In this document: piece by piece, positions 1 through 7,434 of the stretch | Layout of the letters: each line of letters begins with the position of its first letter | How positions within the stretch are numbered: the first letter of the stretch is position 1 | Origin: Bacteroidota bacterium | GTDB taxonomy: Bacteria; Bacteroidota; Ignavibacteria; UBA10030; UBA6906 | Length of the DNA: 64,000 bases | Reading direction: 5' to 3' | Assembly: GCA_019637975.1 (NCBI GenBank) | Contig: JAHBUR010000004.1 | Coordinates: 96,209 to 160,208 of the forward strand | Position numbers and translations under genes: made by a program | Notes under the pieces: model-generated | Told to the model about the DNA's origin: nothing | The model's database searches: none | Seen by the model: the letters and a program-made list of their open reading frames with translations, nothing else

Positions 1-22
1 ACTTCTTTTCGAATTCACCAGA

Positions 23-51
23 TAGTCGATTGACGTAGCGGGAAATCGACA
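23..51 (-). promoter_or_regulatory. ECF42-type promoter (copy 1)
   Basis: Read on the minus strand this 29-base element begins TGTCGATTT and ends CAATCGACTA, the same ends and length as the element at 913-941. TGTCGA fits the -35 box reported for ECF42 sigma factors. It points out of the window to the left, so its target, probably another DGPF gene, begins within the first bases or beyond the edge. Confidence 0.6.
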
Positions 52-59
52 TCCCTGAT

Positions 60-431
60 TCAACTGTACCGTCGTTCCTCGGGCAATCCCTCTTCGATGG
101 GCCTCACTTCAATACTGCCAAACCGTGCCGAGGGCCACTTCACTGCAACCTGAATCGCTTCGTTCAGATCCCTCGCGTTAATCAGAAAGAATCCCCCTAA
201 TGTCTCTTTCGTTTCGGCGAAGGGGCCGTCGGTAATCGACACTTTGCCGCCGCGGACGCGAACAGTCGAGGCGAGCTTCACACTTTGCAGTGGCTCGGCG
301 GTGATAAGACGGCCGTTGTTCTTAAGATCGTTCACGTAGTCAAGCGTTTCCTTTCTCAAGACTTCCCACTCAGTTTTCGTGAGGGAGTTGAGAATGCCTT
401 CCTCTTCGTACGCCAGACAAATGTACTTCAT
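60..431 (-). CDS. YCII/DGPF domain protein
   Basis: A 123-residue protein of the YCII-related (DGPF) family. It opens with MKYICLAYEE, the usual first strand of the fold, and carries the signature TDGPFAETKE near residue 67 followed by LGGFFLI. DGPF proteins are small dimeric ferredoxin-like-fold proteins of unproven function, typically encoded next to ECF42 sigma factors, as here. A second copy lies just upstream (523-888) and the sigma factor after that. The start has a GGAG-type ribosome site about 8 bases upstream, and a weaker ECF-type promoter lies at 470-498. It probably belongs to the regulon of the neighbouring sigma factor; the biochemical role is unknown. Confidence 0.88.
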   Translation of the reverse strand: MKYICLAYEEEGILNSLTKTEWEVLRKETLDYVNDLKNNGRLITAEPLQSVKLASTVRVRGGKVSITDGPFAETKETLGGFFLINARDLNEAIQVAVKWPSARFGSIEVRPIEEGLPEERRYS

Positions 432-469
432 GAGTTCTCCTTCAGAAATAGAAAGCCGTTTGCACCAGT

Positions 470-498
470 TAGTCGATTCGCGGACGGCGGAATCGCAT
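470..498 (-). promoter_or_regulatory. ECF42-type promoter (weaker copy)
   Basis: On the minus strand this 29-base stretch ends GAATCGACTA, matching the -10 half of the elements at 23-51 and 913-941 at the same spacing. Its -35 half (ATGCGATTCC) is degraded relative to TGTCGATTTC. It sits about 40 bases before the DGPF gene starting at 431. Confidence 0.45.
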
Positions 499-522
499 CG
501 TGCAGAAATTTGGTAAAACAGT

Positions 523-888
523 CTACTGCCTCTTCTCGCCGGGCAAGCCCGGAATCTCCAGCACAGGACGAATTTCTATCGTTCCGAGAGTCGCAACGGG
601 AATTCGGGTCGCAATTCCGATTGCTTCGTCTAAGTCGTTGGCATCTATGAGATAATAGCCGCCGAGTTGTTCGTGCGTCTCGGCAAAGGGCCCGTCGGTT
701 ACAAGTGTTTTGCCATTGCGCACCCGGACACTCGTCGCTGTGTCAACCAATTGCAGCGGACTTGCGTCGACGAACTTGCCTTCCGCCGCAAGGTCACAAG
801 AGAGCCGGGCGGAATCAACATAGCACCGATCCCGCTCGGAGTCGCTCATTTCCTTTTCGCTGTAATACACCAGCAGCATGTATTTCAT
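523..888 (-). CDS. YCII/DGPF domain protein
   Basis: A 121-residue DGPF/YCII family protein, paralogous to the gene at 60-431. It begins MKYMLLVYYSEKEM and carries TDGPFAETHEQLGGYYLI in the middle. The frame stays open to 1188, but that extension overlaps the sigma factor gene and has no family similarity. The start at 888 is preceded by a GGGAG ribosome site and an ECF-type promoter (913-941), which fixes the start. Function is unknown; the pairing with an ECF42 sigma factor is characteristic, and the protein is probably the main output of that regulator. Confidence 0.88.
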   Translation of the reverse strand: MKYMLLVYYSEKEMSDSERDRCYVDSARLSCDLAAEGKFVDASPLQLVDTATSVRVRNGKTLVTDGPFAETHEQLGGYYLIDANDLDEAIGIATRIPVATLGTIEIRPVLEIPGLPGEKRQ

Positions 889-912
889 AGGTATTCTCTC
901 CCTTTCAACTTG

Positions 913-941
913 TAGTCGATTGGCACAGGCTGAAATCGACA
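913..941 (-). promoter_or_regulatory. ECF42-type promoter
   Basis: Minus-strand element with TGTCGATTT at the -35 end and CAATCGACTA at the -10 end, 29 bases in all. It lies 25 bases upstream of the DGPF gene start at 888 and matches the element at 23-51 base for base at both ends while the middle differs. That pattern is expected of two separate boxes read by one sigma factor. Confidence 0.65.
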
Positions 942-973
942 GGGGGGGGAACCAGAAGATTCCTCCCTTCACA

Positions 974-2248
974 TCACGCCAAATCATGTAGTCTTCTCTC
1001 CAAAAACCTTCGCTCCGGCTCAAGCTTCGTAAGTGCAAGCGCCCGCTCGTACGACTCCCTCGCCTCGGCAAAGCGTCCCATTCTTCGGCACAAATCCGCA
1101 CGGGCGGAATGTGCAAGATGATAGTCGGATAGCTCGCCGCGGGCAAGAATGCCGTCAATAAGCTGCAACCCGGCTTCGGCGCTGTCACTCAGCGCAACGG
1201 CAACGGCGCGGTTCAACTCGACAACGGGCGAAGGGGCAACCTGCAGCAACACATCGTACAACGCAACAATCTGTGCCCAATCTGTTGCGGCCGCGGCGGG
1301 CGCTTCGGCATGAACGGCGGCAATTGCCGCCTGCACTGTGTAGGCTCCGAAGCTCTGCGAAGCAAGGGCTCGCCTCACGAGTTGCGTTCCCTCACGAATC
1401 ATCTCCTGATTCCAGAGGGAACGATCCTGATCCTCCAACAAAACAAGATCGCCTTCAGCAGACGAACGGGCAGCCCTCCTTGACTCTTGCAAGAGCATCA
1501 ATGCAACCAGCCCCCTCACTTCCGGCTCGAACGGTGCCGCTTGCGGATTGGCAGGCAGCAACTCCAGCAGCAATCTGCCAAGCCTGATTGCCTCGCCCGA
1601 CAAATCGGCCCGCGTCAGCGAGTCGCCCGACGATGCCGAATAGCCTTCATTGAACACAAGATAGATGACATGGAGAACGGCTTCGAGACGTCCCGGCAGA
1701 TCATCGTGTGAAGGGATTTTGTACGGAATTCCCGCATCACGGATTTTTGCCTTTGCGCGGACAATGCGTTGCGCAAGAGTTGAGGGAGTTGTCAGAAACG
1801 CCCTGGCGATTTCTTCGGTGGTAAGTCCGCACACCTCGCGAAGCGTCAATGCGATGCGCGCATCCGGCGCAAGGGCCGGATGGCAGCAGGTGAAGATCAG
1901 TCGCAGTTCGTCGTCTTTAACGGCACGGTCGGCGAACTCGGCGGGATCGCCGTTGTCCGCCTCAAGGTGTTCAATGATTTCCGCCCCGGACTCGTCTATC
2001 CGCGATCGCCGCCGCATGACGTCAATCCCCTTGAAGCGCCCTGCGGAAACAAGCCATGCCCGGGGGTTGGCGGGAATGCCCTCTTCTGCCCATTTCTCCA
2101 TTGCAGCGGCAAAGGCATCGTGCATTGCCTCTTCGGCAAGATCAAAATCTCCGAGAAGACGAATCAGCGTTGAGAGAATGCGGCGCGATTCAGTCCGATA
2201 GAGTTCGTCGATTGTTCCGCGAACATTGATGTTCGACGCTTCATTCAT
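974..2248 (-). CDS. ECF42-type RNA polymerase sigma factor
   Basis: A 424-residue sigma-70 family protein. The N-terminal 180 residues are a sigma-2/sigma-4 pair (LLGDFDLAEEAMHDAFAAA, then the helix-turn-helix LTTEEIARAFLTTPSTLAQR). A roughly 230-residue TPR-like C-terminal region follows, with the ECF42 hallmark LLEDQDRSLWN near residue 275. That extension is known to be needed for activity in studied ECF42 members. No anti-sigma factor is next to it, which is usual for the group. It lies upstream of two DGPF genes, and three shared promoter-like elements (23-51, 470-498, 913-941) are its likely targets. The inducing signal is unknown. Confidence 0.9.
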   Translation of the reverse strand: MNEASNINVRGTIDELYRTESRRILSTLIRLLGDFDLAEEAMHDAFAAAMEKWAEEGIPANPRAWLVSAGRFKGIDVMRRRSRIDESGAEIIEHLEADNGDPAEFADRAVKDDELRLIFTCCHPALAPDARIALTLREVCGLTTEEIARAFLTTPSTLAQRIVRAKAKIRDAGIPYKIPSHDDLPGRLEAVLHVIYLVFNEGYSASSGDSLTRADLSGEAIRLGRLLLELLPANPQAAPFEPEVRGLVALMLLQESRRAARSSAEGDLVLLEDQDRSLWNQEMIREGTQLVRRALASQSFGAYTVQAAIAAVHAEAPAAAATDWAQIVALYDVLLQVAPSPVVELNRAVAVALSDSAEAGLQLIDGILARGELSDYHLAHSARADLCRRMGRFAEARESYERALALTKLEPERRFLERRLHDLA

Positions 2249-2442
2249 TCTTCAACCTCATCCTCCCTCTGTCACATACGGGATAGAGATCCCGCCGGGA
2301 GAGGCGAGTACAAACGAGACTAAAACGGACGAAACAGGTTTGCGCATATGGGGCTGATTGACTTTTGTGCGACAGAGACGGGAACTAAAAACGGAAATAT
2401 CGGGTGGAAAAACAAGCGCCTGAAGCTCTCATCTACAAAAGG

Positions 2443-2475
2443 AAAATGCCATCCGGCAACTATCGATGGCATTTT
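2443..2475 (-). terminator. Intrinsic terminator after the outer-membrane protein gene
   Basis: An 11-bp perfect stem (AAAATGCCATC / GATGGCATTTT) with an 11-base loop, about 27 bases past the stop codon of the gene at 2502-3209. On the minus strand it is followed by TTTTCCTTTTG. Confidence 0.7.
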
Positions 2476-2501
2476 CGAGATGCACACTGAACCACGCCGA
2501 G

Positions 2502-3209
2502 TTAGAATCGGAGCGCAACACCAATCTGGATTGTCATAATATCGGTATGGGATTTCAGAACATCGTACTTGACCTGGCCATTTTCACGGCGAATAGAGCC
2601 TTGCTTCAAATACTCGGCCTCGCCTCCTTTGATATAGCGGCCGCGGAAATCAAGCAACACTTCGTTGAGTCCCGATCCTTCATGCTCCGAAGAGTAAAGC
2701 TGGATCATCAAGCCGCCGCCGCCGCCGTAGCTGAAGGCAATATCGTCCTTGTTGTTGGAACTGGCAACTTCCTCGCCGCCCCGTCCCCGATTCTGGATTT
2801 CGGTTTGCGTGTACAGATAATTGATTCCGGCCACGCCTTCAAGGTACGGGCGGATGCTTCCCTGGTTCGGTTGAAGTCTGAACACGCCGTGAATGAGAGC
2901 GAAATTATTCGACGTTTCGACATCAACCATCACATCCGGAATTGTGCTGCTGAACGGCTCCCGCCTGCGTTCAGTGCCGTACCGCATGAATCCCGCTTCG
3001 ACACCCACCATGAAAATTGAGCTGACGGGCGCAATGCCGATACTTGCCGAAAGGCCGTAGCCGTTTTTGTCAACATTCGATTTGAAATCGCCCATCGGTA
3101 CGCCGACGAGGAAATTCAGTCCGCCAAGCGCATTTTGTGCGAATGCAGCCGGTTGCGCAGCTATCCCGAACAACAAAATCACACTCACTGCAAAAAGTAT
3201 TCTCTTCAT
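2502..3209 (-). CDS. Outer-membrane beta-barrel protein
   Basis: A 235-residue exported protein. Residues 1-25 form a signal peptide ending AAFAQ. The rest alternates short amphipathic strands (GYGLSASIGIAP, FMVGVEAGFMRYG, IRPYLEGVAGINYLYTQ) and ends in IGVALRF, the aromatic C-terminus typical of barrels inserted by BAM. Its size suggests an 8-10-stranded OmpA/OprF-like barrel with no periplasmic domain. It stands alone between the sigma factor cluster and a divergent lipoprotein gene, with its own terminator (2443-2475). The ligand or role cannot be read from sequence. Confidence 0.75.
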   Translation of the reverse strand: MKRILFAVSVILLFGIAAQPAAFAQNALGGLNFLVGVPMGDFKSNVDKNGYGLSASIGIAPVSSIFMVGVEAGFMRYGTERRREPFSSTIPDVMVDVETSNNFALIHGVFRLQPNQGSIRPYLEGVAGINYLYTQTEIQNRGRGGEEVASSNNKDDIAFSYGGGGGLMIQLYSSEHEGSGLNEVLLDFRGRYIKGGEAEYLKQGSIRRENGQVKYDVLKSHTDIMTIQIGVALRF

Positions 3210-3395
3210 AAACTCAATCCTGAAGTTAATAGATCGGGAAAATCAAAACACTCGCTGGAAACATCTCCATTCAACGTTGCCGAAACGAAAACAGCAAAGT
3301 CCCGTACTTATACGTATCCGGCGGCAAAAAGATTCCTACATAGAAATGCGGGTGGGAAGACCAATGCCGTCAGGGAGACTGTTGCTTATGGTTTG

Positions 3396-3425
3396 TTGAC
3401 AAATCCCAAGGAAGTATGGTATATT
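3396..3425 (+). promoter_or_regulatory. Sigma-70-like promoter
   Basis: TTGACA (3396-3401) and TATATT (3420-3425) are separated by 18 bases and lie just upstream of the plus-strand lipoprotein gene at 3454, which also has a GGAGG ribosome site. Confidence 0.55.
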
Positions 3426-3453
3426 TGGAATGAAATGAGAATGGAGGCCGATT

Positions 3454-4086
3454 ATGAAACGCCTCGAATGTGCAGTACTCGTGTGTGCGGTTATGTTGTG
3501 GGGATGCACGCACACACGCCCTCTTGACGTTCCGCATCCTGAACTTGTACGTATTTCTTCCCTTCCGTCGTTCTCATCATTTATATACAAGGATAAACTC
3601 ACACTAAGCGTGTTGTTTCGTGTTGTTGAGGACGGAACAATTGCGGAAGTGAAAATGTTGGGATCGAGCGGCGATCCGCGATGGGACGCCGTTGCAATTG
3701 ATTCGATGAAGCACTGGCGGTTTCATCCTCTCGCCGGTGAGTGCCCGCCCGACGGCATCTGGGTTCGCAATGCTCTCGTGGTTCAGGTTGAAGAACAGGT
3801 TGTCATGGCGCTGGCCGGCCTGACAGCGCCGGATGAACGCGGAGCCGATTCGTTGTATGCACTGCTTGAGCAGGGAGTTCCGTTTGAAGCTCTCGCCCGG
3901 GATGAGGGAGAGACACCGGGGTTCAGCGCCCCGGCATCAAGAAACATTGCACAGTTCCCGCGAAAAGTGCGGGATGAAGTCCGTAAGTTGCGCGTAGGCA
4001 ATTTCACCAAGCCAATCCGCGTCGGCGAACGGTATGTTATTTATCAACGGTTCGAACAGAATTCGGGGCAGTCGATAGTTCAGTAG
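3454..4086 (+). CDS. Lipoprotein with TonB-C domain and parvulin-like tail
   Basis: A 210-residue predicted lipoprotein: a hydrophobic N-terminus with a lipobox ending LWGC (Cys18). Residues about 45-115 resemble a TonB C-terminal domain (LFRVVEDGTIAEVKMLGSSG, then DAVAIDSMKHWRFHPL). Residues about 125-205 resemble half of a PpiC/parvulin rotamase (LLEQGVPFEALARDEG, then KLRVGNFTKPIRVGERYVIYQ). The start has a strong GGAGG site and a sigma-70-like promoter. Neither half looks complete as an enzyme, so a scaffold or envelope-chaperone role is as likely as TonB-type energy transduction. The pairing of domains is unusual. Confidence 0.7.
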   Translation: MKRLECAVLVCAVMLWGCTHTRPLDVPHPELVRISSLPSFSSFIYKDKLTLSVLFRVVEDGTIAEVKMLGSSGDPRWDAVAIDSMKHWRFHPLAGECPPDGIWVRNALVVQVEEQVVMALAGLTAPDERGADSLYALLEQGVPFEALARDEGETPGFSAPASRNIAQFPRKVRDEVRKLRVGNFTKPIRVGERYVIYQRFEQNSGQSIVQ

Positions 4087-4106
4087 AGCGGGTACCCTAC
4101 GGAAAT

Positions 4107-4136
4107 GGAAAAGCTCCCTGAATAGGGAGCCTTTCC
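4107..4136. terminator. Bidirectional terminator between convergent genes
   Basis: GGAAA-A-GCTCCCT / AGGGAGC-C-TTTCC forms a 12-pair stem with one mismatch and a GAAT loop. It lies between the converging ends of the lipoprotein gene (4086) and msrA (4155). Confidence 0.65.
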
Positions 4137-4154
4137 AACATCCGGAAATCAACA

Positions 4155-4730
4155 TCAATCCGGCAGCTTCAGTTTCTTCAGCTTCGGCTTGATCACGAAC
4201 TGGCAGTAGGGTTGGAATTTGTTGTCGTTGTAGTAATTCTTGTGATACTCTTCCGCTTCGTAGAATCTGGTCAACGGCTGAAGCTCGGTAACAATGGGAG
4301 TATCGAAATCTTTCTGTGCTCCCTTTCTTGATTTGCCGGCAATCGCCTTCTGCGTTTCGTCGTGGTAGAAGATGACAGAGCGGTATTGCGTTCCGACATC
4401 GGCGCCTTGCCGGTTCAATATTGTCGGGTCATGCGCCTGCCAGAAGATATCGAGAATTCTTTCGTAACTCACTTTCGCCGGATCGAAGGTAATCTGTGCA
4501 ACTTCCGCGTGGCCGGTTTTGCCGGTTGTGACTTCCTTGTAGGTCGGGTTTTCCTTCTGCCCGCCCGCATATCCCGGAAGAACCGACGTTACGCCGTCGA
4601 TCCGCTGAAACACCGCTTCAACACACCAGAAACAGCCGGCACCCAATGTCGCCTTTTCCAAAAGACGTGACTCCTTTCCTTTCTGACCTCCTCCTCCGAG
4701 AAGCATCAGGACAATCAAGAATGTATTCAT
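4155..4730 (-). CDS. msrA: Peptide methionine sulfoxide reductase A
   Basis: A 191-residue MsrA, which reduces the S epimer of methionine sulfoxide in proteins using thioredoxin. The active site GAGCFWCVEAVF places the catalytic cysteine at about residue 33. GYAGG, the GHAEVAQITFDP stretch and the IFYHDE strand are all family hallmarks. An AGGAGGATGC ribosome site fixes the start at 4730 rather than the longer open frame. The N-terminus (MNTFLIVLMLLGG) is hydrophobic and precedes the domain, so the enzyme may be exported or membrane-tethered rather than cytosolic. It is convergent with the lipoprotein gene and downstream of a rhomboid protease gene. Confidence 0.93.
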   Translation of the reverse strand: MNTFLIVLMLLGGGGQKGKESRLLEKATLGAGCFWCVEAVFQRIDGVTSVLPGYAGGQKENPTYKEVTTGKTGHAEVAQITFDPAKVSYERILDIFWQAHDPTILNRQGADVGTQYRSVIFYHDETQKAIAGKSRKGAQKDFDTPIVTELQPLTRFYEAEEYHKNYYNDNKFQPYCQFVIKPKLKKLKLPD

Positions 4731-4782
4731 GCATCCTCCTTCCGCCACAATCTAACAAACAAACATCACAAATCGTTCACGT

Positions 4783-5541
4783 CTATCTGATTCTTCCGAC
4801 AAATACATCCGGCTCGCGGCGGCTTGCAGCAAACAGTTTGACGAGAACCAATCCGGCAATGAAGCCGCCGATATGCGCTGCATACGCAACACCTCCTCCG
4901 TGCGAACCAATTGCGCCCGCGCCGCTGATCACCTGGAAGAGAAACCACAACCCGATAGCAATGATAGCGGGAACCTCCGTCAGCATGTTGAACATGATAA
5001 CGCGAACGCGCTTGCGCGGAAACAACAGGAGATATCCGCCCAGCACGCCCGATATAGCCCCTGATGCCCCGACCATGGGGATATACGGATTGCCGCCGAA
5101 GGCAACCGTCGAGAACACATGCGCAAGCGCCGCAAGCACGCCGACGACGATATAAAACATGAAATACCGCGCATGCCCGAGGCGATCCTCGATATTGTCG
5201 CCGAATATCCAGAGGTATAACATGTTGCCTGCTATATGCATGAACCCGCCGTGCATGAACATGGATGTTAGAAGAGTGAGGTAGATGGAAATCGGCGTCG
5301 GCTGCAGGTCGAGGTGGCCCAATTCTTCTCCTGTTTGTATGTCCTTCAGCAGGACAGGTGTGTCGATGTCGGTTCCCGTCAGAATCTCTTGCGGCACGGC
5401 GGCGTACGCATACGTGAACTCTGTATTCGAACCGAGCCCTTGAAGAAACACGAACACGACGACGTTTATAACGATGAATGCAATATTGACAACCGGAAGA
5501 ATCCGGCGGTCAGTGTTGTCATCTCCGATAGGGAGTATCAC
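4783..5541 (-). CDS. Rhomboid-family intramembrane serine protease
   Basis: A 252-residue polytopic membrane protein of the rhomboid family, which cleaves transmembrane helices within the bilayer. The catalytic serine lies in VGASGAISGVLGG and the catalytic histidine in AYAAHIGGFIAG, both in membrane helices; a hydrophilic stretch follows the first helix as in bacterial rhomboids. I place the start at a GTG (5541) because TAAGGAGG stands 6 bases before it and the protein then opens ILPIGDDN, the usual beginning. The start lies inside the tail of the frameshifted DUF493 gene upstream, so the two were probably translationally coupled. The substrate is unknown. Confidence 0.9.
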   Translation of the reverse strand: MILPIGDDNTDRRILPVVNIAFIVINVVVFVFLQGLGSNTEFTYAYAAVPQEILTGTDIDTPVLLKDIQTGEELGHLDLQPTPISIYLTLLTSMFMHGGFMHIAGNMLYLWIFGDNIEDRLGHARYFMFYIVVGVLAALAHVFSTVAFGGNPYIPMVGASGAISGVLGGYLLLFPRKRVRVIMFNMLTEVPAIIAIGLWFLFQVISGAGAIGSHGGGVAYAAHIGGFIAGLVLVKLFAASRREPDVFVGRIR

Positions 5542-5844
5542 GGCAATCCTCCTTAGGTAAAATTGCGAACAGGTTCCGGGCATACTCTATGACGATTGTC
5601 GTAGAGGGATGATCGTTCAACAATTGATAGATGTGCCCGCGATCATTTTCGTCGTTCACGATTAGCGACACGTGAAGGGACACGTACTTTCCTGCGCGCT
5701 TGGCTTCGAAAACACAATCTCATAGGAGCGCTCATGCAACACTTCCCCGATTGCAGTTCGTACGTTGTGCTCGTTCAGTCCGATTGCAGCGTACGTCCAT
5801 TGATGAGGATCGATGAGTGAGAGTTCATCGTTGCTGTTTTTCAC
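5519..5844 (-). pseudogene. DUF493/YbeD-like gene with a frameshift
   Basis: Two reading frames together make one DUF493 (YbeD-like) protein of about 108 residues. The first runs from a GTG at 5844 through LHERSYEIVFSKPSA to a stop at 5662. Stepping back one base near 5690 continues with AGKYVSLHVSLIVNDEND and IYQLLNDHPSTTIVIEY before a stop at 5519. The GKYVSL and LNDHP motifs are the core of the family, so both halves are clearly related. No classical slippery heptamer is visible at the junction. It may be a genuine pseudogene, a sequencing indel or a programmed -1 shift. The tail overlaps the rhomboid gene start by 23 bases. Confidence 0.62.
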
Positions 5845-5852
5845 TCTTCTTT

Positions 5853-7367
5853 CTAATCCAATCTGGTAAAATCGTCAGAAGCTCCGTACAACTCGTTGAT
5901 GTTCACTTGCTTGATGTTGCGACGGTTTTGCGGATTGAGAATGTAGCGCGCCAGAATCTTGTACGCATCATAATCAAAACGGCTCACACCCTTGAACAAT
6001 TCCGTCTGCCCGTATTCGGTAAATCTGAAGCACGACAGCAAACACCAGTTATCAATAAGAAAGGCCTCGCCTTCATTTGTTACCGGATTCCGTTCTTCGA
6101 TAACAATGCCGCCGTTAAACGGCCACGCCTTCACCCGTCTTTCGGTAAACGCTTCTTCAACGCGGGCATTGTAGGTTTCAGGCGGCTCCTCGCCCATGCA
6201 AGCCCCGTCGCATTGATGCAAGTGATATGCAAAGCAATAGGAATTGGATTGATGAATCCCGAGAAGCTTCTGACAGAGACGAAACTCCCTTGTAATCTGC
6301 GCGAGATATTCCTTCGCCTGCGGCATGTTTTTGAAGATACCCATAATCGGGGCTTCAAGATCGATTTCTATTTCATGTGTCTTCTCAAGAACAATGCTTG
6401 CATACCCGTGTGATGTCATCACGCGGCGGGCGAGAACGAGATCGCGATGGCGGCGCGACGCAACGTTGTACATCGGGCGCAGTTCTTTGATGAGCTGCGA
6501 TTCGAGAAGCAGGGCGCCAAGTTCGCCGGTTGTTTGCCGCGTTTCGATGCGGGCCACCTGATGCGCCATCTCCATCTCCTTCGATGAACGATGGTCGCCT
6601 GAAAAATGCGACATCACGCGATCCCGGAGAGAGACGCTTTTGCCAACGTAGAGCAGTTCCCCTTTCGTTCCGTAGAACAGATACACGCCGGGTGTTTCCG
6701 GCAACGCATCGAGCGACTCTTTGTCGAGTTGAGGCGGAAGGCTGCTCGACTTCAGAATTGCATTGACGGCAAGCGTCAGCAGGTCGGGCGTTGCCTCGTT
6801 CTGCACTTTGCGGAGGAACTCAAGCACAACGCCGGCATCAGCCATTGCGCGATGACGTGCCGGACACTCAATCCCGTGACGCTGCATGACGCTGTCGAGA
6901 TTGTGGTTGCGGTGCATCGGAAAGAGCTTACGGGAGAGTTTCACAGTGCACAAACATTTCGCGCTGAATTCCCTTCCCAATCGTCTGAATTCGTTCTTGA
7001 CGAACGCATAATCGAACCGTGCGTTATGTGCAACAAAAATCGCCCCGTCAAGTATCTTATACAACTCCCGCGCTATCGAATGAAACATCGGCGCCCGGGA
7101 CAGGCTTTCAGCGTTAATTCCCGTAAGCAACTCAATCTCATGCGGAACGAACCGGTCAGGGTTGACCAGCGATTGAAACTCCTTGACAACTCTCCCCTTC
7201 TCGACACGAATGACCGCGACATCAATGACGCGGCCATACAATGCGTTGCCGCCCGTTGTTTCAACATCAACAATGGCATAAGGGCGGTCATCCAAAAAGG
7301 AGAGCCGGGGTTCGGAGCTCATGTTCGAGAATTGATCAAGGGTATCCGCTTGTGTGGTGATTGCCAT
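5853..7367 (-). CDS. DEDDh exonuclease fused to GIY-YIG nuclease domain
   Basis: A roughly 504-residue two-nuclease protein. The N-terminal part is a DnaQ-like 3'-5' exonuclease with the DEDDh residues in YAIVDVETTG, FVAHNARFDYAFVK and ARHRAMADAG. A GIY-YIG (UvrC N-terminal/Cho-like) domain follows, with ETPGVYLFY and LLYVGKSVSLRDR. The C-terminal 200 residues hold a Cys-rich segment (CFAYHLHQCDGACMG) as in Cho/UvrC relatives. This architecture is widespread and annotated as epsilon-subunit-like; a role in DNA repair is inferred. I chose the ATG at 7367 because the frame upstream runs through a heptamer repeat array (7371-7434); a start at 7322 is also possible. Confidence 0.85.
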   Translation of the reverse strand: MAITTQADTLDQFSNMSSEPRLSFLDDRPYAIVDVETTGGNALYGRVIDVAVIRVEKGRVVKEFQSLVNPDRFVPHEIELLTGINAESLSRAPMFHSIARELYKILDGAIFVAHNARFDYAFVKNEFRRLGREFSAKCLCTVKLSRKLFPMHRNHNLDSVMQRHGIECPARHRAMADAGVVLEFLRKVQNEATPDLLTLAVNAILKSSSLPPQLDKESLDALPETPGVYLFYGTKGELLYVGKSVSLRDRVMSHFSGDHRSSKEMEMAHQVARIETRQTTGELGALLLESQLIKELRPMYNVASRRHRDLVLARRVMTSHGYASIVLEKTHEIEIDLEAPIMGIFKNMPQAKEYLAQITREFRLCQKLLGIHQSNSYCFAYHLHQCDGACMGEEPPETYNARVEEAFTERRVKAWPFNGGIVIEERNPVTNEGEAFLIDNWCLLSCFRFTEYGQTELFKGVSRFDYDAYKILARYILNPQNRRNIKQVNINELYGASDDFTRLD

Positions 7368-7370
7368 GAC

Positions 7371-7434
7371 AGATTGTAGATTTGAGATTGTGGGGCGGGT
7401 ATCGTCTGTACTCCCTTCTCCACAATCGCTAATC
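7371..7434. repeat. Heptamer repeat array with inverted ends
   Basis: Three 7-bp units (AGATTGT, AGATTTG, AGATTGT) at 7371-7391 are mirrored by their reverse complement (CCACAATCGCTAATC) at 7420-7434. This gives an imperfect 15-bp inverted repeat across the junction of the PfkB kinase and the exonuclease gene, and overlaps the last bases of the kinase gene. Confidence 0.65.

Noticed and set aside
889-1188. N-terminal extension of the DGPF gene to 221 residues
   Set aside because: It overlaps the sigma factor gene, has no family similarity, and the GGGAG site and promoter point to the start at 888.
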